Virus record (IMG/VR): IMGVR_UViG_3300044675_002113
Location: 1 to 25,456 of that record
Strand: one strand, 5' to 3'
DNA length: 25,456 bases
From: a virus
Below, piece after piece: positions 13,630 to 21,042 of this stretch; position 1 is the stretch's first letter, and each line of letters starts with the position of its first letter. The notes beneath the pieces are model-generated. The model ran no database searches and was not told the DNA's origin. It worked only from the letters and a program-made list of their open reading frames with translations. The translations under genes and the position numbers were made by a program.

Positions 13630-13891
13630 TTTCTTCGTCCTTCTTCTTTTGCATAGCGCCGCTGCCCTGCCCCGCCATAAGTCCTGCCAACGCCCCGACA
13701 ATGAACGTCGCTATCGGGTTAATCAACTTGAAAAACTCAGCGTCGTTAGGGGACTGCCCTTCCATCGGCTGCGACACAAACACCAACGAGTATAGCACGG
13801 TCGCCACGATGAACGTCAGCGTCAGCGACAGGACGATCCCGACGATGAACCGCAGCAATTCCTCCGGCGTCCATTCACTTCTCGGCTTCAT
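13613..13891 (-). CDS. Holin-like two-span membrane protein (92 aa)
   Basis: The ATG at 13891 is preferred over an in-frame GTG at 13900 because AGGTGAAGAAG precedes it. Membrane segments lie at about 13-38 and 62-76. The second carries the INP-x-x-x-F-I-V-G-A-L-A-G-L pattern shared with the adjacent 163-residue protein. The tail is short and charged (KKKDEENE). The gene overlaps both neighbours (17 bases each). Position between a lipoprotein gene and the endolysin suggests a holin. Confidence 0.6.
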   Translation of the reverse strand: MKPRSEWTPEELLRFIVGIVLSLTLTFIVATVLYSLVFVSQPMEGQSPNDAEFFKLINPIATFIVGALAGLMAGQGSGAMQKKKDEENELPE

Positions 13892-14060
13892 CTTCTTCAC
13901 CTGTATTGATTAGCCATTCGGTGCAGTAGCCCATAGCGATGCACCGCGGCTTCTTGCAGAGTTCGTCTTCCCAATTCGCAGGGTCTTGACAATCGTAGCG
14001 GTAGCGGTCTTCGCAGCCAGCAAGCACCAGCGCCGCCAGTAGTAGACTGACTATACGCAT
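13875..14060 (-). CDS. Small cysteine-rich lipoprotein, possible o-spanin
   Basis: A clear lipoprotein signal peptide is present: MRIVSLLLAALVLAGC, with lipobox LAGC at residues 13-16. The mature part is about 46 residues and includes DRYRYDCQDPANWEDELCKK and further cysteines, a pattern seen in conserved small phage lipoproteins. AGAGGGCGT precedes the ATG. Within a lysis cassette it could be the outer-membrane spanin subunit (Rz1-like), but no proline-rich stretch or partner Rz gene is evident. Acylation and envelope location are well supported; the spanin role is tentative. Confidence 0.7.
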   Translation of the reverse strand: MRIVSLLLAALVLAGCEDRYRYDCQDPANWEDELCKKPRCIAMGYCTEWLINTGEEDEAEK

Positions 14061-14067
14061 ACGCCCT

Positions 14068-14247
14068 CTAGCCGGCCTTTTGCAGCACGTTCATGAGTAT
14101 GCCGACCAACAATACGATGATTGTGCCAGCGGAAGTCATGCCGACTTTTTCAATACGCTTCATCCGCGCGCAGATACTCTCGTACCGGAACGCGCAGACC
14201 TGTTCGTGCGTGTTAAGTTGCGCTTGTGTTTCGTCGATAGTAGCCAT
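14068..14247 (-). CDS. XhlA-like coiled-coil and TM protein (59 aa)
   Basis: The ORF fills the gap between the ejection-protein gene and the lipoprotein gene. It encodes 59 residues: a helical, charged N-terminus (DETQAQLNTHEQVCAFRYES, then ARMKRIEK) and one C-terminal membrane span (about 38-55, TSAGTIIVLLVGILMNVL). This layout is like the small haemolysin XhlA or holin-associated proteins. The ribosome binding site is weak (GAGACGCTAACA), and its start lies two bases from the upstream stop, which suggests coupling. Confidence 0.6.
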   Translation of the reverse strand: MATIDETQAQLNTHEQVCAFRYESICARMKRIEKVGMTSAGTIIVLLVGILMNVLQKAG

Positions 14248-14249
14248 TG

Positions 14250-16490
14250 TTAGCGTCTCATGGAGTTAAGGTTTTGAAACCGTTTATCTTTAGGTATCCT
14301 GCCGTATATCGGCACGGCGTACCCTTCAGAAAAATCTACATCTACCAGCGGTTCGCCGGTTTCAGGGTCGAAGTCTGGGAAGTTAAATTCTTCGCCCAGC
14401 GTCGGCGGCGTGATACCTGCCACACCTGTCTGCACCACGGCTTGTTGTCTGGCAGGCGCCGCCTGCGATCCATACAGCATTTTGTTTATGTAATCTTCAG
14501 CCGGGCGTACCTTAAGTAACGCACCCGCTTCGCGCGGCGACGCCAACGCAGGGACTAGCGCACCCAACGTTCTTTCGGATGCTTTCTCTGCTTGACGCAC
14601 CCCAAACTGTTGTGCGGCCACGCCGCCGCCGCCAATCTTGGGTATGCTGCCTACCAAGCGCGCGCCTGCGGTAAAAGCATTTGCTGCGGGCGACTCAAAC
14701 ATTTCCCCAACCTTAGCGCCAACGCCTTGAGGGAAGTTTAACTTCTGCGACTGAGACAAGTCTTCAAGACCTGTCTGCGCTACGGCGCGTTGCGCTTCAA
14801 TATCGCGGCCTAGCTTGTTAGCAGTAGCTAAATCCGCGCCCTGCAATTCTACGTTAATGTCGTAACGCCCCGGACCAAGAATGTTTTCCACAAAGTCTGG
14901 GTCTTCGCCAGCCATGACTTTAGCAAACCTTGCTTCAGGCAACTTTGCCAGTTCCCGCTGAAACTGTTGGCGCTCAATCGCCTTCATTCCTTTGGAAAAC
15001 TCATCTAAATACGCTTTCCATCCAGCGCCGCCGGCGGCCTCAATAGCATCATCAATAGGTTTTTGTGCAGCGGCAACAAGTTGCGACGTGCCTTGCCGCA
15101 ACGCTTTAGGGTCTGAAGTGCCTAGGATGCTGCTTACAAAACTGCCCATTTCGCGGCGGGCTAGGTAAAGCCCTTCTGCGTCAATGACGCCGCCCATTTT
15201 ATCTGCGCGGAGTTCTAGATTGTCCGCAAATTGCGACAGTATCTTAAACCGATCAGGGCTAACAAATTGTGCTTTGTCTGCTTCCCTACGCAAGTTGGCT
15301 ACGATTGGTGCGACGTCCAAAGGCGGCAGGCCCGCATTTGCTGCTTGAAGGTTTGCTTCGCGCATCGGACCTGTTACATCCTGCAACGCCCGCTTAGTTT
15401 CCGCTATGTTACCTACAGCTTCTGTTTGAGTCCCGCCGCCGCTGATGACTTGGCGCATACGGTTCTGCCCTGCTGCGCGTTGTTGCGCGACAGTGAGAAG
15501 CGGACCGCCTTGTTTGCTGGCGCTGCCAATGCGGGTAGCCGCAGCCAGTTCAGGCGTGAGCAACCCACGCGACGCCAGAAACTCAGCCGTGTTGGCTTTG
15601 ATGTTTTTCGGCGCATTTCGTAACGCCTTTTCAATTTTGGTTGCGTTGTCGCTTATCACTTCGCGCAGGATTCTGGCTGCTTCCACTGGGCCAGCGCGGC
15701 CTGCTATAAGGTCATAAGTTTTGCCGGCGCCAAACTTAACTATGTGACCGACCACAGGTACAACAGCGCCCGCCAATGCGGCGTCTGTCATGTCCTGATC
15801 GGTTAACCCCGCGGCTATGGTACTTGCGCCAGCGCCGCCCGCAGCGCGGTAAGCATTTCGGGCTTTCCGCGTTTGAGCAATGATTTTGCCTGATGTTTCA
15901 GCCGCCTTTGTAGGCGCGGCTACGCCTGTACCGCCGGATGTTATAGCGCGGCCAGTTTTTTCTATTACACCGCCTAGCCGCGGTGCGACCTTAGTCAGCG
16001 CCCTGCCGCCAAGCTGCACCGCAGCACCGCCGCCCGCCGTAAATGGCAGCGTACCCACAATTTCACCGCCGAGTTTGCCGCCAGCAAAGGTGACGGGGTT
16101 CGCCTGTTGCCGTTCAGCAGCAAATTGCGCTAATCGCTTCTTGGTTTTGTCGGACGCACCTACTGGAATATATTCTAAAGGGTTAAGGTAAGATAGCTTT
16201 TCAGCAATCGGTTTTAGCCCCCGCTCAAACCCAGATACAGCAGACGCAATCTTACTGCCAGTGGCGCGCAGCGCGCTCTTCTCGTCTGCACGCTGTTTCG
16301 CCTGCTGCCTTGTGTAACGCTCTTTAGATGTCTCGACGTTAAACCGACGCCGAATTTCAGCCTGCGTAGCAGGACTTGCACTGCGGTACTCTGGCAGCGT
16401 AGCCACACGGCGATCAAAGATAGCCTGCTTTGTAGCTGGATTAGCGTTCACGTAGTTCGGGTCTTTTAAAATATCCAGCGCGCTAGGCAT
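14250..16490 (-). CDS. Large ejection (internal virion) protein, gp16-like position
   Basis: A 746-residue Ala/Gly-rich protein, third and last of the ejection-protein set in the place of P22 gp16. These proteins leave the capsid with the DNA and help it cross the cell envelope. The N-terminus holds two related short segments (about 12-28, NYVNANPATKQAI; 34-50, EYRSASPATQAEI), seen in many podovirus ejection proteins. Long helical stretches and several Gly/Ala-rich, membrane-prone stretches (about 135-170, 210-260) follow. AAGGGATTAATAGT precedes the ATG. No lysozyme or protease motif was found. The assignment is by synteny and character. Confidence 0.7.
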   Translation of the reverse strand: MPSALDILKDPNYVNANPATKQAIFDRRVATLPEYRSASPATQAEIRRRFNVETSKERYTRQQAKQRADEKSALRATGSKIASAVSGFERGLKPIAEKLSYLNPLEYIPVGASDKTKKRLAQFAAERQQANPVTFAGGKLGGEIVGTLPFTAGGGAAVQLGGRALTKVAPRLGGVIEKTGRAITSGGTGVAAPTKAAETSGKIIAQTRKARNAYRAAGGAGASTIAAGLTDQDMTDAALAGAVVPVVGHIVKFGAGKTYDLIAGRAGPVEAARILREVISDNATKIEKALRNAPKNIKANTAEFLASRGLLTPELAAATRIGSASKQGGPLLTVAQQRAAGQNRMRQVISGGGTQTEAVGNIAETKRALQDVTGPMREANLQAANAGLPPLDVAPIVANLRREADKAQFVSPDRFKILSQFADNLELRADKMGGVIDAEGLYLARREMGSFVSSILGTSDPKALRQGTSQLVAAAQKPIDDAIEAAGGAGWKAYLDEFSKGMKAIERQQFQRELAKLPEARFAKVMAGEDPDFVENILGPGRYDINVELQGADLATANKLGRDIEAQRAVAQTGLEDLSQSQKLNFPQGVGAKVGEMFESPAANAFTAGARLVGSIPKIGGGGVAAQQFGVRQAEKASERTLGALVPALASPREAGALLKVRPAEDYINKMLYGSQAAPARQQAVVQTGVAGITPPTLGEEFNFPDFDPETGEPLVDVDFSEGYAVPIYGRIPKDKRFQNLNSMRR

Positions 16491-16494
16491 ACTA

Positions 16495-18282
16495 TTAATC
16501 CCTTAGAAGCGGGTTATTGCGGTCCACCTTAGTTGACGTGCGCGGTTTAGCTAGGTCTTTAGAACTGATGTAACGGTCTGAAACCTTCGGCGCTACTAAC
16601 CGCAGCTTCGGGTTTTCCTTTAGCACTTCGCCGTACACGCCGTCATATTCGCGCTGGGCGCTCTGGTATGTGCGGTACAGTTTACGGCGCATATCTATTA
16701 ACTCAGCATCAAACGTAGCTGGTTCGCCTGTCTGAATTAGTTTGCTGGCCGCTTGCTCTACGATCTTGGCGTCCTTATCGGTCGGGTTAGCGCCGACCGG
16801 CGATGCGCCAGTTTCAGTAGACTTACGCATATCAATCAACGACGTAAGCGTAGCAGTATTTTTAATCTTATCAAAAGCAGCCTGTGCGTCAGCGCGCGCG
16901 CCGGTCTGCAAAAGGCGAGGCAAATTACCTTCAATCGGACCGACAATGGAGAAACGATTGGGGTTACGCAACAACTGATCTATGGTGTTGATGCGATCAA
17001 CTACCTCGTTGAGTATCCCTTCCGTAGCGTATTTTGCTCTTGTCGCTGTTGACTTCAACTCGACAGCGCGTTCCGCTTGCTTAGTCGCCTTCGCAATCTC
17101 CGGCGCCATTCGCAATTCTACATCCTTGGTAGCTTGCGCTTCTACCTGTTTCTCCGCGCCGAGGCGGCCCAAAGGCACCACCGATGATCCGGGCGCTATC
17201 GGTTGATTTGGATTACGCATCTGAAGCGGTGTGCTTGTGCGCGTTTGCGCCAGCGTTTGTTCCATCGGCGGCGCACCGCGCAGACCAGCGGTCTGCGACT
17301 GCATCGGCTCACCGCGGTAAACAGCAAACTGCGACTCCGGTGTTTGCACAGGGTTAGCGCCCATGGCGCTATCAGCCAGCGACGGTGCGTCGGCTTGCAG
17401 CGTAATGTTGGCCCGCTGAAAGGAGTCTACAAGCGCCTGCTTATTCTGCGGCGGTTGTGTAGCTAAAAGCTGATCAAAGTCCACCTGCGCCATGACGCCT
17501 GTTTGGAACGCAGAGTCAACAATGCGCGACATTACTTCAGGTGTCATCTGCACTGCGCCCATACCTGTAAAGGACGCCGGCGTGTCCGTCATGCCTGTTT
17601 CGCTTTGTATCCGACGCAAATCTTCTTGCTGATATGCGTTTAGGGGCCGTGTCTCGTCAGGCCCAAAGGTCATTTCTGCACCTGACACCGCGGACGGCTC
17701 ACGCCCCATAGCTGATGGTTGCGGTGCCGTCGGTGTCCGCGGAGCGGCAGGCGTTTCCGGTACATCATATACGCCCTCCTGTCCGGGGCGAAGACCGCCG
17801 ACAGTGACCGATCTAGGCATACCACCTTGAGAAAGTTCCAAACTGGCAACCGGCGTTGCGATAGTTTTTTCGATTTCTTTTTCGGACGTAATCATGAGCC
17901 GGTTTCGTGTATTGCGGTCCCATGTAGACGCGGGCGGTAAAAACTTATCAAAACCCGGCACGCGGCTTACTAAGTCAGCGCGTACTGCTTCTGCCGCCGC
18001 GACATCACCTTCCGCTATATCGCCGACGGCTTCGCGGAATATACCTAACGCCTGAACTATATTATCTTGCTGCGCTTTTGTTAACGCTGGACCGTGCAAC
18101 GCTGCGGCACGCGCTTCTTTAGCTGCTTCTATACCCATCGCCTGCTGCGCCAGCGCGGATTGACGCTCCGCCGCTTCCTGCTGCCGCGCCATGTTCATCA
18201 TGTTTACGAACTGCGCCGTGCGCCGCGACGGATCGGGAAGCTGTGGGCTGCGCGCTTGAAGTGCTATCATTTGGTTTGCCAT
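16495..18282 (-). CDS. DNA ejection/transfer protein, gp20-like position
   Basis: A 595-residue protein in the place of P22 gp20. The N-terminal ~200 residues are helical and Gln/Ala-rich. The middle (200-370) is low-complexity, rich in Pro, Thr and Gln. The C-terminal part is a helical domain with LIDMRKSTETGASPVG (~482-497), a segment found in many phage internal virion proteins. It probably lines the channel or stabilises DNA during ejection. The ribosome binding site is weak (ACGGATAAATC). Stop and start of neighbouring genes are only 3-4 bases away. Confidence 0.7.
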   Translation of the reverse strand: MANQMIALQARSPQLPDPSRRTAQFVNMMNMARQQEAAERQSALAQQAMGIEAAKEARAAALHGPALTKAQQDNIVQALGIFREAVGDIAEGDVAAAEAVRADLVSRVPGFDKFLPPASTWDRNTRNRLMITSEKEIEKTIATPVASLELSQGGMPRSVTVGGLRPGQEGVYDVPETPAAPRTPTAPQPSAMGREPSAVSGAEMTFGPDETRPLNAYQQEDLRRIQSETGMTDTPASFTGMGAVQMTPEVMSRIVDSAFQTGVMAQVDFDQLLATQPPQNKQALVDSFQRANITLQADAPSLADSAMGANPVQTPESQFAVYRGEPMQSQTAGLRGAPPMEQTLAQTRTSTPLQMRNPNQPIAPGSSVVPLGRLGAEKQVEAQATKDVELRMAPEIAKATKQAERAVELKSTATRAKYATEGILNEVVDRINTIDQLLRNPNRFSIVGPIEGNLPRLLQTGARADAQAAFDKIKNTATLTSLIDMRKSTETGASPVGANPTDKDAKIVEQAASKLIQTGEPATFDAELIDMRRKLYRTYQSAQREYDGVYGEVLKENPKLRLVAPKVSDRYISSKDLAKPRTSTKVDRNNPLLRD

Positions 18283-18285
18283 GAT

Positions 18286-19047
18286 TTATCCGTCGTATGA
18301 AGGGGGTATGTAAGGGGTTCCGCCGCCAACGCCGCCGCCGCTACCGGGCGTTCTGTTTTTATAGTACTGCATAATGGCGTTGTTCATAGGCGCGTTGGAT
18401 GCGTATCCACCTATCTGACCTAATGCGTTTGTCAGCGCATTAGCAGAGCCGATGTATCCAGACGCACGGGCTTGACCTGCGTTATAAATGTTCGACGCTT
18501 GGTTCTGGCCCATCTGTCCAGCAGCGCCTGTAAGCACGTTAGTTGCTGACTGACCTGAACCCATCAGCGATTGCAGCGGATTAAGGCGTGCTGCGCGCTC
18601 GACCTGATAGCGGTTAAACGCGTTCTGATATTCTTGGCTGGCTAAGTCTTGGCCGAAACGCTGCACACCCTTTAGGGTGGAACCGGACAGCAGATTGCCG
18701 CGGGCGGCTGCCGACCGCTCTAGCGCCTTCATGCCTTCTGCTTGGCGGAAAGCATAGCCGGGGTCTTGCTGAAATTGATCAGTACCAAAGGCTTTCGCCA
18801 TGCTGCCGTAGCCAGCGGCGGTCTTGTCGCCGCCGATGCCCAGAAGCTGCATAATCTCATTTTGCGCCGTCATCCCGCCTTGGCGAAACGGCTCTTGCAG
18901 TTCAATCTGCCGCTGGAACATGCGCTCCTGTGCAGCGTTAGCGTCTTGCGACGCCTGAACCTGCGCCCTAGACGCTTTTTTAGATGCCTTGCTGGAAATT
19001 ACCGCGCCGCCAACTGCGGCTGCTGCGGTTACTGCGGCTGCGACCAT
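18286..19047 (-). CDS. DNA ejection protein, gp7-like
   Basis: A 253-residue protein of the first ejection-protein type. The ATG at 19047 is preferred over a TTG at 19059: GGGGATTGAC precedes it and it starts one base after the previous stop. A hydrophobic Ala/Val segment (2-18) is followed by a helical, Gln-rich region. DPGYAFRQAEGMKALERSAA and GNLLSGSTLKGVQRFGQDLA (about residues 94-136), then SQEYQNAFNRYQ, are typical of podovirus DNA transfer proteins. The C-terminus is Gly-rich. It should be packed in the capsid and ejected before the DNA. Confidence 0.8.
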   Translation of the reverse strand: MVAAAVTAAAAVGGAVISSKASKKASRAQVQASQDANAAQERMFQRQIELQEPFRQGGMTAQNEIMQLLGIGGDKTAAGYGSMAKAFGTDQFQQDPGYAFRQAEGMKALERSAAARGNLLSGSTLKGVQRFGQDLASQEYQNAFNRYQVERAARLNPLQSLMGSGQSATNVLTGAAGQMGQNQASNIYNAGQARASGYIGSANALTNALGQIGGYASNAPMNNAIMQYYKNRTPGSGGGVGGGTPYIPPSYDG

Positions 19048-19048
19048 G

Positions 19049-19504
19049 TCAATCCCCAATCCATTTCGTGTAGTAAATCTCTACAGGTTCCATTTTCAAA
19101 TACTCAAACAGCCTAGATGCGTCCTTGTGCATTTTGGAGCCGTAGAACATACGATGCACCCCGCGCCTTTTAGCTTCTTTTTCGACTAAACGAAAGAGTT
19201 TTACGCCGCTAAATCCACCACGCACATCTGGGTGCGTCCAAAAGATGTCCATCGTCAGCGTCAGGCACGTCTTGTAGTGAAAGCCCGGCGCGATGAAACC
19301 TATGAAATATCCCACTAAACGGCCAGCTTCGCGCAGCGTAACCAGCAACAGTTGTCCTGCGTCGTCGCGCGCTTCGTACAAATCATATTGCGGATCAAGC
19401 GGTACTTTATCTTTGTTTAGCGCCAATTCTTCCCAGTGAAGGTCGTAGCACTCCATCAATTCTGGCAAACATTTGCTGTAAGGCTCGACTTGTGCCGTAA
19501 TCAT
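19049..19504 (-). CDS. GNAT-family N-acetyltransferase
   Basis: A 151-residue protein with the GNAT fold. A strand with GQLLLVTLREAGRLVGYFIGF leads to a strand and motif A (FWTHPDVRGGFSGVKLFRLV, about 87-106) whose R-G-G-x-S-G loop should hold the pyrophosphate of acetyl-CoA. The C-terminus has YLKMEPVEIYYTKW, the typical last strands. Such genes recur within podovirus tail/ejection blocks, and the substrate is unknown. The ATG overlaps the stop of the 2-oxoglutarate oxygenase gene (TAATG), so the two are coupled. Modification of a virion protein or a host target is possible. Confidence 0.8.
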   Translation of the reverse strand: MITAQVEPYSKCLPELMECYDLHWEELALNKDKVPLDPQYDLYEARDDAGQLLLVTLREAGRLVGYFIGFIAPGFHYKTCLTLTMDIFWTHPDVRGGFSGVKLFRLVEKEAKRRGVHRMFYGSKMHKDASRLFEYLKMEPVEIYYTKWIGD

Positions 19505-20046
19505 TATGCGCTCCTGATGTCCACTATGCAGACAATCCTATCATCGGCGCTGTTATTTACAACAGAATGTTTTACACGATTGTTTACCCACCACACTTCG
19601 CCGGTACAAAAACTTACCGTCTCGTCTTCGCAATGGAACAGCGCGCCGGGCAGCGACTGAAGCGCAATCTGATAGCGGGTGTAGAACTCAGCCGGTGCGC
19701 CATGATCGACGTGCGGCGTTATCTGACCGCCGGGCGGCAGCTTAGTGACGATGCAGCGGCCCAACTGCACGCCATCGACGCGGCGCATAAGGTCCAGCAC
19801 CAGCCGACGCAGCGACGGCAACTGTGTCCACGCAGGATAGGCTATCGTCTGGATGTCGTTGATAACCGCGGTCGGGTCTTCTGGTATCTCGTTAAACCAA
19901 AGCCAGATGTCGCTGACTTCAGCATGGGCCGTGTCGGGGTGCTGCGTCCGCAGCGTGTTCTGGTCCCATAAGTCTGGCTGCGTCGCCAACTCCCGCATAA
20001 CGGGAATGACGTCTATATTATCTGCCAGACAAAGAAAGTGCTGCAT
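19504..20046 (-). CDS. 2-oxoglutarate/Fe(II) oxygenase, Asp/Asn beta-hydroxylase-like
   Basis: A 180-residue dioxygenase-like protein. The facial triad is visible: H112-V-D114 in GGQITPHVDHG, and H160 in NNRVKHSVVNNS, with R170 (DDRIVCI) placed to bind the 2-oxoglutarate carboxylate. This arrangement matches the aspartyl/asparaginyl beta-hydroxylase family, at about the length of its catalytic core. No signal peptide is seen, so it should be cytoplasmic. It would hydroxylate an Asp, Asn or Pro in some protein; a virion component is an attractive but untested target. The gene overlaps both neighbours through TAATG and lies in the place of P22 gp14. Confidence 0.8.
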   Translation of the reverse strand: MQHFLCLADNIDVIPVMRELATQPDLWDQNTLRTQHPDTAHAEVSDIWLWFNEIPEDPTAVINDIQTIAYPAWTQLPSLRRLVLDLMRRVDGVQLGRCIVTKLPPGGQITPHVDHGAPAEFYTRYQIALQSLPGALFHCEDETVSFCTGEVWWVNNRVKHSVVNNSADDRIVCIVDIRSA

Positions 20047-20381
20047 TAGCTAACCAGACGACCTGACGCGCGGATGTTGATCGCCGACGCCGTGCCAGCG
20101 ATTGTGCTGATGAAGCCATTGTTAGGTAGCACATGGCCGACCAGTTCAGGAAACGTATACGTCTCTGATGGCTGGAGCGTCTTGGTCTTGACAATCAAGT
20201 TGTCGTTACCGGCGCTGCCCGCAGCCGTCACAAGGTTGACGCTGATTGTCGCAGCCGACACGCTGTAGTTAGTCGCGGTAAACTTGTCGATAATCGTCTG
20301 CACGCCATTCGACGTGTACTGTGTCGTCTGAGCGTTCTCCGCTGTCTTAGCGGGGATGATGTTACTAATGGTTACGGCCAT
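20046..20381 (-). CDS. Conserved beta-rich virion-associated protein (111 aa)
   Basis: The sequence MAVTISNIIPAKTAENAQTT, then VIDKF-like TIIDKFTATN, LVTAAGSAGNDNLIVKTKTL and TYTFPELVGH, matches a small protein common in phage structural regions. It is rich in Thr, Ala and Asn and predicted to be all beta. AAGGAACCAGAT precedes the ATG. It lies between the needle-position protein and the oxygenase. It may be a minor tail or head component; there is no functional proof. No cysteines or membrane segments are present. Confidence 0.65.
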   Translation of the reverse strand: MAVTISNIIPAKTAENAQTTQYTSNGVQTIIDKFTATNYSVSAATISVNLVTAAGSAGNDNLIVKTKTLQPSETYTFPELVGHVLPNNGFISTIAGTASAINIRASGRLVS

Positions 20382-20391
20382 ATCTGGTTCC

Positions 20392-21042
20392 TTAATACAG
20401 CAAAGTGTTAAACGAAGCGGCTTGCATGATAACCCAATTTGTGCCGTTTGACACTAGGGTAGCCCAATTACCAGACACGTTAAGTAAAATCGACGTTCCG
20501 GCTGCACCGCCGCCCTGCGGCACGACGTTGCTGGACGCAGAGTCAAGGTTCTGGTCTTGGTTGTTTTGGAACGTAAGATAGCGCCCGACGTTGGTCGCAG
20601 CGGCTGGCAGCGTGACAACGCAAGTCGATCCAGACTTGTTGTTGATGATCCATGTCTCGTTATACGCGACCGTGAAGTCAGCCGTCTTAGTGACAGGGCC
20701 GGTCAACGCGGGTATCAGCGCCCGTATGGCTATCTCATCTAGTGGCGGTGGTGACAGGGCCAGCGCCTGAAGGCTGCTCTGCACCACAGCCAAGTCAGAC
20801 GCGGACGCGCCGTCAGGCTGCGTCTCTGTGGTCTGCGCCAGCGTCTCCAACAGCGCGTCGTAGGTCGCCAACAGCGACGACGTGTCGGGCGCTACCTCGA
20901 CTTCACTTTGGTTGGCTTGCGTAGCTGTTAGCAGCGACAGAAAGAACCGATACCATTCACGGCTAATCGCGCCTGACCGTGGGTCGATCAGAGCCACGCG
21001 CGGCGGCGTTAGCTGCGTAGGGTTGATCGGCGGCAGCGCCAT
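20392..21042 (-). CDS. Tail protein in the gp26 (needle) position
   Basis: A 216-residue protein directly after the gp10-like gene, where P22 encodes tail needle gp26. The N-terminus has PPRVALIDPRSGAISREWYR and FFLSLL, a segment seen at the start of many phage tail-associated proteins. The middle (about 45-110) is helical and may form a coiled coil. The C-terminal 90 residues are beta-rich (TVAYNETWIINNKSG, then NGTNWVIM), like a small knob. The layout (anchor, coiled coil, knob) fits a needle or short fibre, but sequence similarity to gp26 is not evident. It starts within a TAATG overlap and has a weak ribosome binding site. Confidence 0.65.
   Translation of the reverse strand: MALPPINPTQLTPPRVALIDPRSGAISREWYRFFLSLLTATQANQSEVEVAPDTSSLLATYDALLETLAQTTETQPDGASASDLAVVQSSLQALALSPPPLDEIAIRALIPALTGPVTKTADFTVAYNETWIINNKSGSTCVVTLPAAATNVGRYLTFQNNQDQNLDSASSNVVPQGGGAAGTSILLNVSGNWATLVSNGTNWVIMQAASFNTLLY

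Noticed and set aside
13075-13795. Two plus-strand ORFs of about 190 residues opposite the holin-like genes
   Set aside because: Their Ser-rich and Val/Ile-rich runs are complements of the Asp/Glu-rich and membrane segments of the minus-strand genes, which have ribosome binding sites and overlapping starts.
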